42,986 nt of DNA from CAYSLU01 sp964431965 (GTDB lineage Bacteria; Verrucomicrobiota; Kiritimatiellia; CAIKKV01; CAYSLU01), in contig CAYSLU010000039.1 in NCBI GenBank assembly GCA_964431965.1, forward strand, positions 1-42,986. The letters are read 5' to 3'. The notes beneath the pieces are model-generated. The model had not been told where the DNA came from and ran no database searches. It worked only from the letters and a program-made list of their open reading frames with translations. The translations under genes were made by a program, and so were the position numbers. Positions 32,801-40,004 of this stretch are shown one piece after another. How positions within the stretch are numbered: position 1 is the first letter of the stretch; every line of letters starts with the position of its first letter.

Positions 32801-34064
32801 GCTGCGCGCCAACCACACGTACGACGGTGACCTGACCATCCGCCTCCAGCGCCCGGCCATGGGCGAAGTCATCCTGGTCAACCGGCGGGGCGGGGGAGGC
32901 GACAACTTCGGGTCCGGGATCTGGGGGGCCGGCGGGGTGCCCACGGTCTTGGACGATGAGGCGGCCATCGCGATCACCTCGAGCGTGGCGGCCGCGCCGT
33001 TTGTCGGGTCCTATCGGCCGGAGGCGGCGCTCACGAACTTCGACGGGCAGGCCGCCAACGGCGCATGGGAGCTGGTGATCCGCGACCAGCGGGAGCCCGA
33101 TTTCGGAACGCTGTTCGCCTGGTCTCTGGACATCGTGGCCCGGGCAGCCGCCTACACGGGGGCGGTGTTCAACGCCCGGCCGGGCGCGAGTCCCGTTGCG
33201 GCGACCACTCCGCGCGACGCGGCGGTCGTCCTGGCCCTCGTCGGCAGTGATCCGGACGGCGACGCGATCTCGTTCGTCACGAACAGCTGGCCGGCACATG
33301 GATCCCTGTCCGGGTTCGACCCTGGCTCGGGCTCGGTCACGTACACCCCGGCGCCGGGCTATGCGGGCGAGGACGGGTTCCTCTTCTCGGTGTCGGACGG
33401 GTTCACCAGCAGCGCGCCGGCCGCGGTCAGCCTGACCGTCGAGTCGCCTGCGGCCGTCTGGACGATTCGCGCGTCCGGAGGCCCGAGCGGGTCTGTGTCG
33501 CCGACAAATCTGGTGGTGTCGTTCGGCGGCACCGGGGTGGTGTCGATCACGGCAGCCGTCTGGTACGTGATATCGGACATCCGGACGAACGGCGCGTCCG
33601 TCGGCGGGCCGTTCGGCATGGCATCCACCAACTACGCATGGGCGGGCGTGACCGCGGATGGCGTGCTGTACGCCGTCTTCGAGCCGCTGCGCACGGCCAA
33701 CGGGACGCCGCTCGGGTGGATGGCGGGGTATGGGGTGGCGACCGACGGCACGGACCCCGACGGCGACGGACTGCTCACGTGGGCTGAGTACATCGCCGGG
33801 ACGGATCCGACGAACGCGCGGTCGGCGCTCCGCGTCCTCGAGTTCGTGCGCGAGCCGGCCGGGTACCGGGTCCGGTTCTCCGGCACAACCAACAGCGGCG
33901 TGACGACGCCGTTTGGCATGAGACGAGCGACGAACCTGTTCGGCGGGTGGACGCTGATCGACGGCGGAATCCCGCGGAGCGCGACCGGCACGAACGAGTG
34001 GACGGATCTGCTGGCCCCGGTCGGCCCGGTGTATTACAGCCCGGTGGCCACCAACGGACCGTGA
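29859..34064 (+). CDS. Large secreted subtilase (S8) with P-domain, Ig/cadherin-like and C-terminal EF-hand-like modules
   Basis: A 1401-residue exported serine protease. The signal peptide (MLAVLLAVAAALVRPPDAAA) ends near residue 35, followed by a propeptide-like region to ~285. The catalytic triad is Asp323 (VTDSGLDDG), His371 (DGHGTLNAH) and Ser611 (SSGTSHSCP), with oxyanion Asn489 (SAGNDGP). A proprotein-convertase P-domain follows (~960-1110: IPDGSSVVSTNI, TYDGDLTIRLQRP, GAWELVIRDQ), then a cadherin/VCBS-like repeat (SDPDGDAISFVTNSWPAHGS). The C-terminal module (GTDPDGDGLLTWAEYIAGTDPTN, RRATNLFGGW) is shared with the secreted protein at 1712. Start 29859 has AAGGGGGTGG about five bases upstream. 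It probably digests extracellular protein or glycoprotein. Confidence 0.9.
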   Translation: MAGGRGVGGSTGSGMLAVLLAVAAALVRPPDAAAGRKVQVADPADEAAVRAIGGRLIEDYGAFRLYDVPAPSGGGRTAAVSLPGEARDDFDRIRLSVGDLDTAQPPPTAPRVPAVPSGRALRLVQFSGPVKPEWRKGLEDSGCRVVAYVPENAYLVYSDAPANARVKTSRAAPHVQWESDWDGAWKVHPAAGGMDLAGRTFSAATNAVAIQLVEDASANPVTLTMIEQAGLGPPLRQRRDLGYVNVRANVPAGALASLAARPDVVSILPDVPPRLHDERQGQIVAGNLSGSLPSGPGYLGWLASAGFTQQQFTASGFAVDVTDSGLDDGSTTPNHLGLYVAGNTAGVSRVAYARLEGSAHEGSTIQGCDGHGTLNAHIVAGFSDRPAGFPHTDGSGYHYGLGICPFVRVGSSVIFDPAAFTNPDYRNLQARAYQDGARISANSWGASTYGGYNSDAQSYDALVRDAQPAGSVYATTGNQEMVIVFSAGNDGPSSSSIGSPGSAKNVISVGAGENVQAFGGADGSAIDDTGANSANDIISFSSRGPCSDGRRKPELVAPGTHVSGGVAQAPNPGPDGTALACYDGTGVSGGAGGAAFHPSGQQFFTASSGTSHSCPAVAGACALLRQFFLNAGRAAPSPAMTKAFLVNATRYMTGVAAADTLWSASQGWGGLDLGAAFDSVPRILRDQLAGDVFTASGQSIVLRGRVADPARPFRVSLAWTDAPGNTVGAAYNNNLDLAVSVGGSAYKGNVFSGAYSAAGGSADAKDNLECVFRPAGESGDFTVTITAISINSDGVPNSGSAMDQDFALVVYNGTVVTQAELRLASSWYSDAAGGNGDGAIDPGETIRDTMVLQNAGSAAATGIVAVVSTTNAGVTVLQGEAAYADLASGASGTNTVPFAYRIAKTVPFGALIGFSHVSSCGSLVFTNAFARRVGRLLPGGGVTNRVESVDVPRAIPDGSSVVSTNIVSLSGDPIVDDVNVRLRANHTYDGDLTIRLQRPAMGEVILVNRRGGGGDNFGSGIWGAGGVPTVLDDEAAIAITSSVAAAPFVGSYRPEAALTNFDGQAANGAWELVIRDQREPDFGTLFAWSLDIVARAAAYTGAVFNARPGASPVAATTPRDAAVVLALVGSDPDGDAISFVTNSWPAHGSLSGFDPGSGSVTYTPAPGYAGEDGFLFSVSDGFTSSAPAAVSLTVESPAAVWTIRASGGPSGSVSPTNLVVSFGGTGVVSITAAVWYVISDIRTNGASVGGPFGMASTNYAWAGVTADGVLYAVFEPLRTANGTPLGWMAGYGVATDGTDPDGDGLLTWAEYIAGTDPTNARSALRVLEFVREPAGYRVRFSGTTNSGVTTPFGMRRATNLFGGWTLIDGGIPRSATGTNEWTDLLAPVGPVYYSPVATNGP

Positions 34065-34077
34065 GGGATCATCGGAC

Positions 34078-35076
34078 ATGAGCGAGCGCAGAACGGACGG
34101 GGTCCGGGCTATTGCCCTGCTTTCGGGCGGGCTGGACAGCGAGCTGGCGGCATGCGTCCTGCGGCAGCAGGGCATCGAGGTTCACGGCGTGTGCTTCGAG
34201 TCGCCCTTCTTCGGGTCCGCGCGCGCCGTGCGGGCCGCGCAGCAGATCGGCGTGCCGATCCGCGTCGTGGAGTTCACGGCCGACATCCTGTCGATCATCG
34301 AGCGCCCGAAGCACGGGTTCGGCTCGGAGATGAACCCGTGCATCGACTGCCACGCCGCGATGCTGCGGCGTGCGGGCGACCTGATGTCCGAGCTGGGCGC
34401 CCGGTTCCTGTGCACGGGCGAGGTGTTGAACCAGCGCCCGATGTCTCAGAATCGGCGGAGCCTCGGGATCGTGGCGCGGGAGTCCGGCTATCCCGAGCTT
34501 GTGCTGCGTCCGCTCAGCGCGCGCCTGCTGGACGAGACCGAGCCGGAGCGGCGGGGCTGGGTCGACCGCGCGCGCCTGCTCGGCATCGAGGGCCGCAGCC
34601 GGAAGGAGCAGCTGGAGCTGGCGGCCGGGTTCGGCCTGACGGGCTTCGTGAGCGGCTCGGGCGGATGCGCGCTGACGGAGCCGAACATGGCGGGCCGCCT
34701 TCGGGAGCTGCGCGATCACGAGGGGCTTCAGGACGTCCGCGATGTCCGCCTCCTCCGGCACGGGCGGCATTTCCGCCTCGCCCCCACGGTGAAGGTGGTG
34801 GTGGGGCGGGACCAGGCGGACAACGAGGCGATCGCGGCGCTGGCCCGGCCGGCCGACGTGCTGCTGACCGTCGAGGGCGTACCCGGGCCGACCGGCCTGC
34901 TCCCGGCGGGTGCGGGCGAGGAGCTGGCGGCGCGCGCGGCGACCGTCGTGGCGCGGTACGCCGACTCGCCGGCGGGCGGTCCGGTGACCGTGGTGGCCCG
35001 CACCGGCGGAGTCGAACGTCGCGCCGTGGCCGCGGCGCTGTCCCGGGAGGATGCCGACCGCCTCATGATTCGGTGA
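34078..35076 (+). CDS. PP-loop ATPase, MnmA/ThiI-like, with NFACT-R-like C-terminus
   Basis: A 332-residue adenylating enzyme of the tRNA-thiolation superfamily. The PP-loop SGGLDS is at residues 16-21. Cys88 and Cys91 in NPCIDCH, Cys112 in FLCTGEVLNQRPMSQ and Cys197 in SGSGGCALTEP resemble the catalytic or metal-binding cysteines of thiolases. The C-terminal ~110 residues (KVVVGRDQADNEAIAAL, GPTGLLP) look like the NFACT-R-type domain found attached to such proteins. These are commonly annotated as tRNA thiouridylase or methyltransferase, but the modified base is not established. It starts 13 bases after the subtilase stop, with GAGGG upstream, and may use its transcript. Confidence 0.78.
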   Translation: MSERRTDGVRAIALLSGGLDSELAACVLRQQGIEVHGVCFESPFFGSARAVRAAQQIGVPIRVVEFTADILSIIERPKHGFGSEMNPCIDCHAAMLRRAGDLMSELGARFLCTGEVLNQRPMSQNRRSLGIVARESGYPELVLRPLSARLLDETEPERRGWVDRARLLGIEGRSRKEQLELAAGFGLTGFVSGSGGCALTEPNMAGRLRELRDHEGLQDVRDVRLLRHGRHFRLAPTVKVVVGRDQADNEAIAALARPADVLLTVEGVPGPTGLLPAGAGEELAARAATVVARYADSPAGGPVTVVARTGGVERRAVAAALSREDADRLMIR

Positions 35077-35099
35077 GACCAGCTCGCGGGGGGTATGGG

Positions 35100-35128
35100 T
35101 TGCGCGGGGGCGGCGGTTCGGCTATAGA
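35100..35128 (+). promoter_or_regulatory. Candidate promoter for the GT4 gene
   Basis: TTGCGC (35100-35105), a 17-base spacer and TATAGA (35123-35128), ending 6 bases before the ATG at 35135. AGAGG overlaps the -10 and could instead be a weak ribosome-binding site on a longer transcript. Confidence 0.3.
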
Positions 35129-35134
35129 GGCGGC

Positions 35135-36334
35135 ATGCGCATTCTGTTCCTTTCGGCCACGCTGCCGCACGCGCGCGTGTTCAGCGGGTCGATCATCGTC
35201 CACCACCGCATCCGCCTGCTGGCGGAGCGCGGGCACCAGGTGGGGCTGGCCTGCTTCCTGCGGCCGGGAGACCAGGCGCACGTCGGGGATCTGCGGCCGC
35301 TGCTGCTGGAGCTTGAGACGCTGCCGCGCCCGCAGCTGCGGAGTCGGCTGCGCCGGTCGGCGGACTACCTGCTGCGCGGGCTGCCCGGCCCGTTTTCCGA
35401 GCTTCGGAGCGAGGCCATGCAGCGGCTCGTCGGGAGCATGGTCGAGCGCTCGCACTACGACATGGTGATCGCCGAGTTCGCCGTGATGGGGCAATTCCTC
35501 AGCGGGAATCCGTATCTGCCGGCCACCCGTCGCGTGATCTCGTGCCACGGGTGCATGACCAGCGCCTGCGACAAGGCGACCGATATGCTCGGCTACACGG
35601 CCCAAGGGCTGTGCAACCGGGTGCGGGCCCGCGACCTGCAGCGCTGCGAGTTCCGGCTCTACCGCTCGGCGGATCTCGTGCTGGCGCTGACCCCGCAGGA
35701 CCGGCGCGACCTGTTGCGGTACGAGCCGAGCCTGCGCACGGCGGTGGTGCCCTATGGTGTGGACACGCAGCACTTCCGGCCGCACCGGGACGTTGTCCGC
35801 GAGGAGCGCCTCGTATACACGGGATACTATGCCGACCAGCCGAACCGCGACGCGGTGCTGTGGTTCGCCCATGCGGTCTGGCCGAAGCTGCGCGAGCAGC
35901 ACCCGGATCTGACGTTCTACGTGGTGGGCGCCGGCCCGACGGCTGAGATGCGCGAGCTGTCGCGGCGCGACCCGCGGATTGTCATCACCGGCGAGGTCGA
36001 CGACGTGGCGACGTACCTGGCCCAGTCGCGCGTCTACGTCTGCCCGATGCGGATGGGCACGGGCTTCCGGGGCAAGATTCTGCAGGCCATGGCGGCCGGC
36101 GTTCCCGTGGTGGCGACCACGCTGGCGGCCGAAGGCGTGCCCGCGCACACGGGCGACAACATCATCCTGGCGGACACCCCGCACGTCATGGCGGAGGGCA
36201 TCGGCCTGCTGCTGGGCGATCCGGAGCTCCGGCGGGCGATGGCGGGACGGGCCCGCGACATGGTGGTGAAGCGCTTTTCGTGGTCGCACTGCGTGGATGT
36301 GCTGGAGAGCGTGCTGCAGGAACTAGTGAGCTAG
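35135..36334 (+). CDS. GT4-family glycosyltransferase
   Basis: A 399-residue GT-B fold transferase. The N-terminal Rossmann domain opens with MRILFLSATLPHARVFSG and HHRIRLLAERGHQV. The C-terminal nucleotide-sugar domain has VVPYGVDTQHFRP, YTGYYADQPNRDAVLWF, VVGAGPTAEM and PMRMGTGFRGKILQAMAAGVPVV. The latter takes the place of the usual EGFGLPxLEA segment and resembles the Stp1/TIGR03087 group linked to PEP-CTERM/EpsH-type exopolysaccharide loci. No signal peptide or membrane helix. It could serve the glycan locus at 16281-27565 although it lies 8 kb away. It ends 21 bases before the sugar isomerase gene. Confidence 0.88.
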   Translation: MRILFLSATLPHARVFSGSIIVHHRIRLLAERGHQVGLACFLRPGDQAHVGDLRPLLLELETLPRPQLRSRLRRSADYLLRGLPGPFSELRSEAMQRLVGSMVERSHYDMVIAEFAVMGQFLSGNPYLPATRRVISCHGCMTSACDKATDMLGYTAQGLCNRVRARDLQRCEFRLYRSADLVLALTPQDRRDLLRYEPSLRTAVVPYGVDTQHFRPHRDVVREERLVYTGYYADQPNRDAVLWFAHAVWPKLREQHPDLTFYVVGAGPTAEMRELSRRDPRIVITGEVDDVATYLAQSRVYVCPMRMGTGFRGKILQAMAAGVPVVATTLAAEGVPAHTGDNIILADTPHVMAEGIGLLLGDPELRRAMAGRARDMVVKRFSWSHCVDVLESVLQELVS

Positions 36335-36355
36335 GCATTCGGAGGGACTGACGCG

Positions 36356-37210
36356 ATGATCAGACTGGGCGTGTTCACGGTGTCGATGCCGGACTATGAG
36401 CCGGCCGAGGCGATGGCGGTGCTCAAGGAGCTGGGATACGACGGCGTCGAGTGGCGGGTGACCGCGGACACGGGCGACCGCGCGAAGCCGACCTTCTGGT
36501 CCGGGAATCGAACCTCGATGACTCCGCAGGAGCTGATCGACCGGGCGCCGGAGCTGAAGCGCCGCGCGGGCGAGCTGGGGCTGGCCATGCCGTCGATCGG
36601 CTCGTATATCGGCATCGCCGGAGGCGACTTCGAGGCTGCCGAGCTGAACATGCGGGCCGCCGCGGCGATCGGCGCCCGGTCGCTCCGGATTTCCGCCGGC
36701 GGATATGCCGCGGGCGAGTCGTATCCGGCGCAGACGGCGAAGGCGCGGGCGAACTACGCGCGGCTGGCCGGGCTGGCCGCGAAGCACGGGGTGCGCGCCG
36801 TGATCGAGACGCACATGGGCCAGCTGGGGCCCAGCATCGCCACGGCTCGCGCGATTCTGGACGGGCTCGATCCGCGCCACGTCGGCATCATGTGGGATCC
36901 GGGGAACCAGGTCACCGAGGGGAGCGAGGTCTACCGGATGGCAATCGAGAACGCGGGCGACTACCTGGCCGAGGTCCACGCGAAGAACGCCCGGTGGGTG
37001 GCGACCGACCAGGTGACGGACGGCCAGCGGATATGGAAGACCGAGCCGGCGCCCCTGCGCGAGGGAATCGTGAACTGGCCGGAGGTCGTGAAGGCGCTGA
37101 AGGCGGCCGGCTACGGCGGGTGGATCTTCTTCGAGGACTTCTCCACGCAGGCCCCGCTGCGCGAGCGGCTGCGCGACAACCTGGCATGGTTCCGGAGCCT
37201 GATCGGATAA
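36356..37210 (+). CDS. Sugar phosphate isomerase/epimerase (xylose isomerase-like TIM barrel)
   Basis: A 284-residue cytoplasmic TIM-barrel protein of the IolE/AP-endonuclease 2 superfamily. The four metal-ligand positions of the family are present: Glu in AVIETHMGQ, Asp in IMWDPGNQV, His in LAEVHAKN and Glu in WIFFEDFST. Opening (RLGVFTVSMPDYEPAEAM, KELGYDGVEWR) and length are typical. The precise sugar is unknown. GGAGGG lies about 10 bases upstream of the ATG. It is followed 29 bases later by the glycosidase-like gene, suggesting joint catabolism of a released sugar, possibly together with the oxidoreductase at 9263 (inference). Confidence 0.87.
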   Translation: MIRLGVFTVSMPDYEPAEAMAVLKELGYDGVEWRVTADTGDRAKPTFWSGNRTSMTPQELIDRAPELKRRAGELGLAMPSIGSYIGIAGGDFEAAELNMRAAAAIGARSLRISAGGYAAGESYPAQTAKARANYARLAGLAAKHGVRAVIETHMGQLGPSIATARAILDGLDPRHVGIMWDPGNQVTEGSEVYRMAIENAGDYLAEVHAKNARWVATDQVTDGQRIWKTEPAPLREGIVNWPEVVKALKAAGYGGWIFFEDFSTQAPLRERLRDNLAWFRSLIG

Positions 37211-37239
37211 GCCCCCGGGGCGGGGAAGGAGCGGACGAC

Positions 37240-39294
37240 ATGGCGAAGAGGGCGAGTCGGGCGCAGGCGGACGACTGGCGGGTGCGGCCGATGCGGATCG
37301 GCGCCCTGCAGTGCAACTACGAGCGCGGGCGGACGCTGGGCGTCATCGACAAGTGGGTCGATATGGGGATGAACGTGGAGCAGCTGCTCCACCCCACGGC
37401 GGACGACTACACGGCGCTCTTCGACGAGCGTCGCCACGGCGCCATCCTGAAGCAGTATGTGGCCCGGGCCAGGAAGCGCGGGCTGCGGGTCATCCTCTAC
37501 CTCAACTGCCACATCATCGCCCGCCAGGACGACGCGCGTGCCGCCGAATGGGCGCAGCAGCTCCCGGATGGAACCTACCCCCGGATGTACGACACGTACT
37601 ACACCTGCTGCGTCAACAGCGCGTGGCGCGACCAGTTCTTTCGCGTGGTCGACAGCCTGGCGCGGTACCCGGTTGACGGCGTGTTCCTGGACGGGCCGGT
37701 CCTGATCGCGGGCGGATGCCGCTGTCCATCATGCCAGGCGCGACACCGGGAGTGGTTCGGCTCGGAGATGGGCGCCGGCCCGGCGAGCTTCGAGTTCCGG
37801 TGGCGGTCGCTGCGCGAGTTCCTGCGTGAGGCCTACGCGCGATTCAAGCGGGTCCGGCCCGACGGGGTGTTCTACCAGAACCTGCCCGCGGCCCACCCGC
37901 GCGTGTCCGGGGTGGATCTGCGCGAGTGCCTGGAGACGAACGACATCGTCGGGACCGAGGGCGGGTTCATGTTCTACGGCCCCCCGAAGTACGCCTCGAT
38001 GTGGAAGCCGGGCTTTGCCGCCCGACTGCTCGAGGCGGTGGCCCCGCGCAAGCCGCGGGTGCTCTTCATGGCGGGCGACCAGAAGCCGTGGTCGTGGTAC
38101 CAGCACGCGGCGGGCGAGACGGCGATCTGCATCGCGTCAGCCGCCGCCAACGGCGCGAACGTGTGGTACGGGCTGCACGGCTCGACCGAGCTTCTCCAGA
38201 CGCCTGGCGGTCAGGCGGCCCGGCGGGTGTTCCGCTTCATGCGCGACCACGAGGATCTGTATGCCGGAGCCCGGTCGGCCGCCCGCGTGGCGATCTTCCA
38301 CTCATACGAGACGGATGCGGCGTGGGGCGGTGCGGCGGAGGCGACCGACCTGTACGGCGAGGGCGCCGGGGCGAAGGCGCTGGCCGGGAAGCCGCCCGAG
38401 GAGCAGTCCGGCTTCGTCGACATGACGACGCGCTCCCATGTGCCGTATGACGTTCTGGCCGACCTCGACCTGGACGCCGCCGCCCTCGACCGCTATGCCT
38501 GCGTGATCCTGGCCGGCGCCCCGTGCATGTCGCGCGAGACGGCCGAGCGGCTGCGCGCGTACGTTCGCCGGGGTGGCCACCTGATCGGGTCGTTCACCGC
38601 GTCCCTGCACGACGAGCGCGGGGTGGCCCGGAAGAATCTGGAACTGGGCGACGTGTTCGGCGTGCGGATCGACGGGCGCATCACGAACTACCGGAACTTT
38701 AACTACTTCGTCGCGTCGGGACGGCGCCACCCGTTGCTCGCGGGCGTCGATCTTCCACTGCTTCCCGCTCCGGCGCTGGCGCTTGACGTGCGGACGCGGA
38801 GCGGGGCCGTCACCGCCGCGCGCTTCTTGAAGCCGCTGGCCGGCCGGTACATGCCGCTGACCAGCCCCGGGAGTCCGGCCATCGTCATGAGCCGGTTCGG
38901 AAAGGGGCGGGCGCTGTACTTCGCCGGATCGTTCGGCGAAAGCTACGGACAGTTCGCCGCGCCGGAGTACTGCGCCATTCTCGCGAACGCCCTGCGCATG
39001 CTGGGCCGGCCGGCCGTGGAACTCGTGGCGCCTCCGTCTCCGATCGAGGTTGTTGCCCGTCGGCAGGGGGGGCGGCTGATCGTCCATCTGATCAACGGCT
39101 GCGGCGTGAACGGTCGGCCGATCGAGCGGGTCGAGACGCAGCGGGATCTCGTGCTGCGCATCTGCGGCGAGCCGGCGGGCGCGTCCGCTCGGGCGCTGGT
39201 TCGTGGCAAGCGGCTCGACGTGCTGCGGTCGGGGGGGACGCTCGACGTGTGCGTTCCCGTGCTCGACGAGTACGAGGTGGTCGTGGTGGACTGA
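37240..39294 (+). CDS. Glycosidase-like protein with beta-galactosidase trimerisation-type domain
   Basis: A 684-residue protein without signal peptide. Residues ~15-330 look like a TIM-barrel glycoside-hydrolase domain (MRIGALQCNYERGRTL, VILYLNCHII, YPVDGVFLDGPV, GVFYQNLPAAHP, TNDIVGTEGGFM). Cys-rich GGCRCPSCQARH follows the VFLDGPV strand and may bind metal. Residues ~430-600 resemble the beta-galactosidase trimerisation/GATase-like domain (CVILAGAPCMSRETAERLRAY, VRRGGHLIGSF, IVMSRFGKGRALYFAGSFGE). The end is a small beta domain. No GH family can be assigned with certainty; Asp in VFLDGP and Glu in GTEGGF are candidate catalytic residues. Start 37240 has AAGGAG eight bases upstream; the longer open frame from 36451 overlaps the isomerase and is rejected. 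Confidence 0.75.
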   Translation: MAKRASRAQADDWRVRPMRIGALQCNYERGRTLGVIDKWVDMGMNVEQLLHPTADDYTALFDERRHGAILKQYVARARKRGLRVILYLNCHIIARQDDARAAEWAQQLPDGTYPRMYDTYYTCCVNSAWRDQFFRVVDSLARYPVDGVFLDGPVLIAGGCRCPSCQARHREWFGSEMGAGPASFEFRWRSLREFLREAYARFKRVRPDGVFYQNLPAAHPRVSGVDLRECLETNDIVGTEGGFMFYGPPKYASMWKPGFAARLLEAVAPRKPRVLFMAGDQKPWSWYQHAAGETAICIASAAANGANVWYGLHGSTELLQTPGGQAARRVFRFMRDHEDLYAGARSAARVAIFHSYETDAAWGGAAEATDLYGEGAGAKALAGKPPEEQSGFVDMTTRSHVPYDVLADLDLDAAALDRYACVILAGAPCMSRETAERLRAYVRRGGHLIGSFTASLHDERGVARKNLELGDVFGVRIDGRITNYRNFNYFVASGRRHPLLAGVDLPLLPAPALALDVRTRSGAVTAARFLKPLAGRYMPLTSPGSPAIVMSRFGKGRALYFAGSFGESYGQFAAPEYCAILANALRMLGRPAVELVAPPSPIEVVARRQGGRLIVHLINGCGVNGRPIERVETQRDLVLRICGEPAGASARALVRGKRLDVLRSGGTLDVCVPVLDEYEVVVVD

Positions 39295-39320
39295 GCTGGC
39301 GCCCGACCGGCCCGACTTCG

Positions 39321-39959
39321 TCAGCCGCCGATCGACCGGACCCAGCAGTCGGCCATGAGCCGGTGGCCGGCGGCTGTAGGGTGGACGCCGTCGGAAGCCC
39401 AGTAGACCGGCGGCGCGAGGCGGACGGCTTCGTCGAATGCCCGCTGGAACGGCACGAAGCAGGCGCCATAGTCGGCCGCGAGTTTCCGGACCACCGACCG
39501 GCGGCGGCCGATATCCTCGAGCCACGCATCCGTGACTACGCCGCACTTCAGCACGAACGGCTCGCAGAGAACAAGCCGCACCTCGGGCAGCCGCTGTCGC
39601 GTCAGGTCGAGCAGCATGCGGTAGACGACTTCGTAGCGCTCCACCTCGACGCCGTTCTGCGATCCAAACTCGTGCCAGGTGTCGTTCACGCCGATCAGGA
39701 TGCTGATGACCGACGGGGCCATGTTGATCGCGTCCTGCTTCCACCGGGCGTAGAGATCCACCACGCGATGCCCGCTGATTCCCCGGTTGAGGAACCGGAG
39801 CCCGTCGCCCGGCCGCGCGCAGAGCAGCTGCGACGCAATCTGGTTCACGTACCCCAGGCCCAAGCCGGAGAGGTTGTTGGCGTCGGCGGCTTCCCGATGC
39901 CGGCCGCAGTCCGTGATGGAGTCGCCCTGAAACAGAACCAGCGCGTTGCGCTCGATCAT
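39321..39959 (-). CDS. SGNH/GDSL-family hydrolase (probable carbohydrate esterase)
   Basis: A 212-residue hydrolase with all four SGNH blocks: LFQGDSITDCGR (catalytic Ser), NRGISGHRVVDL (Gly), IGVNDTWHEF (Asn) and ASDGVHPTAAGH (catalytic Asp and His). The family removes acyl groups; relatives in polysaccharide loci are acetylxylan or rhamnogalacturonan acetylesterases. No signal peptide, so it would act in the cytoplasm on imported oligosaccharides. It is convergent with the glycosidase-like gene and lies just downstream of the secreted mosaic gene on the same strand. GGGGGG precedes the ATG. Confidence 0.92.
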   Translation of the reverse strand: MIERNALVLFQGDSITDCGRHREAADANNLSGLGLGYVNQIASQLLCARPGDGLRFLNRGISGHRVVDLYARWKQDAINMAPSVISILIGVNDTWHEFGSQNGVEVERYEVVYRMLLDLTRQRLPEVRLVLCEPFVLKCGVVTDAWLEDIGRRRSVVRKLAADYGACFVPFQRAFDEAVRLAPPVYWASDGVHPTAAGHRLMADCWVRSIGG

Positions 39960-40004
39960 GCGCCCCCCTGACGTGAACTCGAAGCGTAGCCCATGTCCGG
40001 CGCG

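Noticed and set aside
36451..37239. An upstream extension of the glycosidase-like protein
   Set aside because: It lies in another frame of the clearly coding isomerase gene; AAGGAG before 37240 marks the true start.
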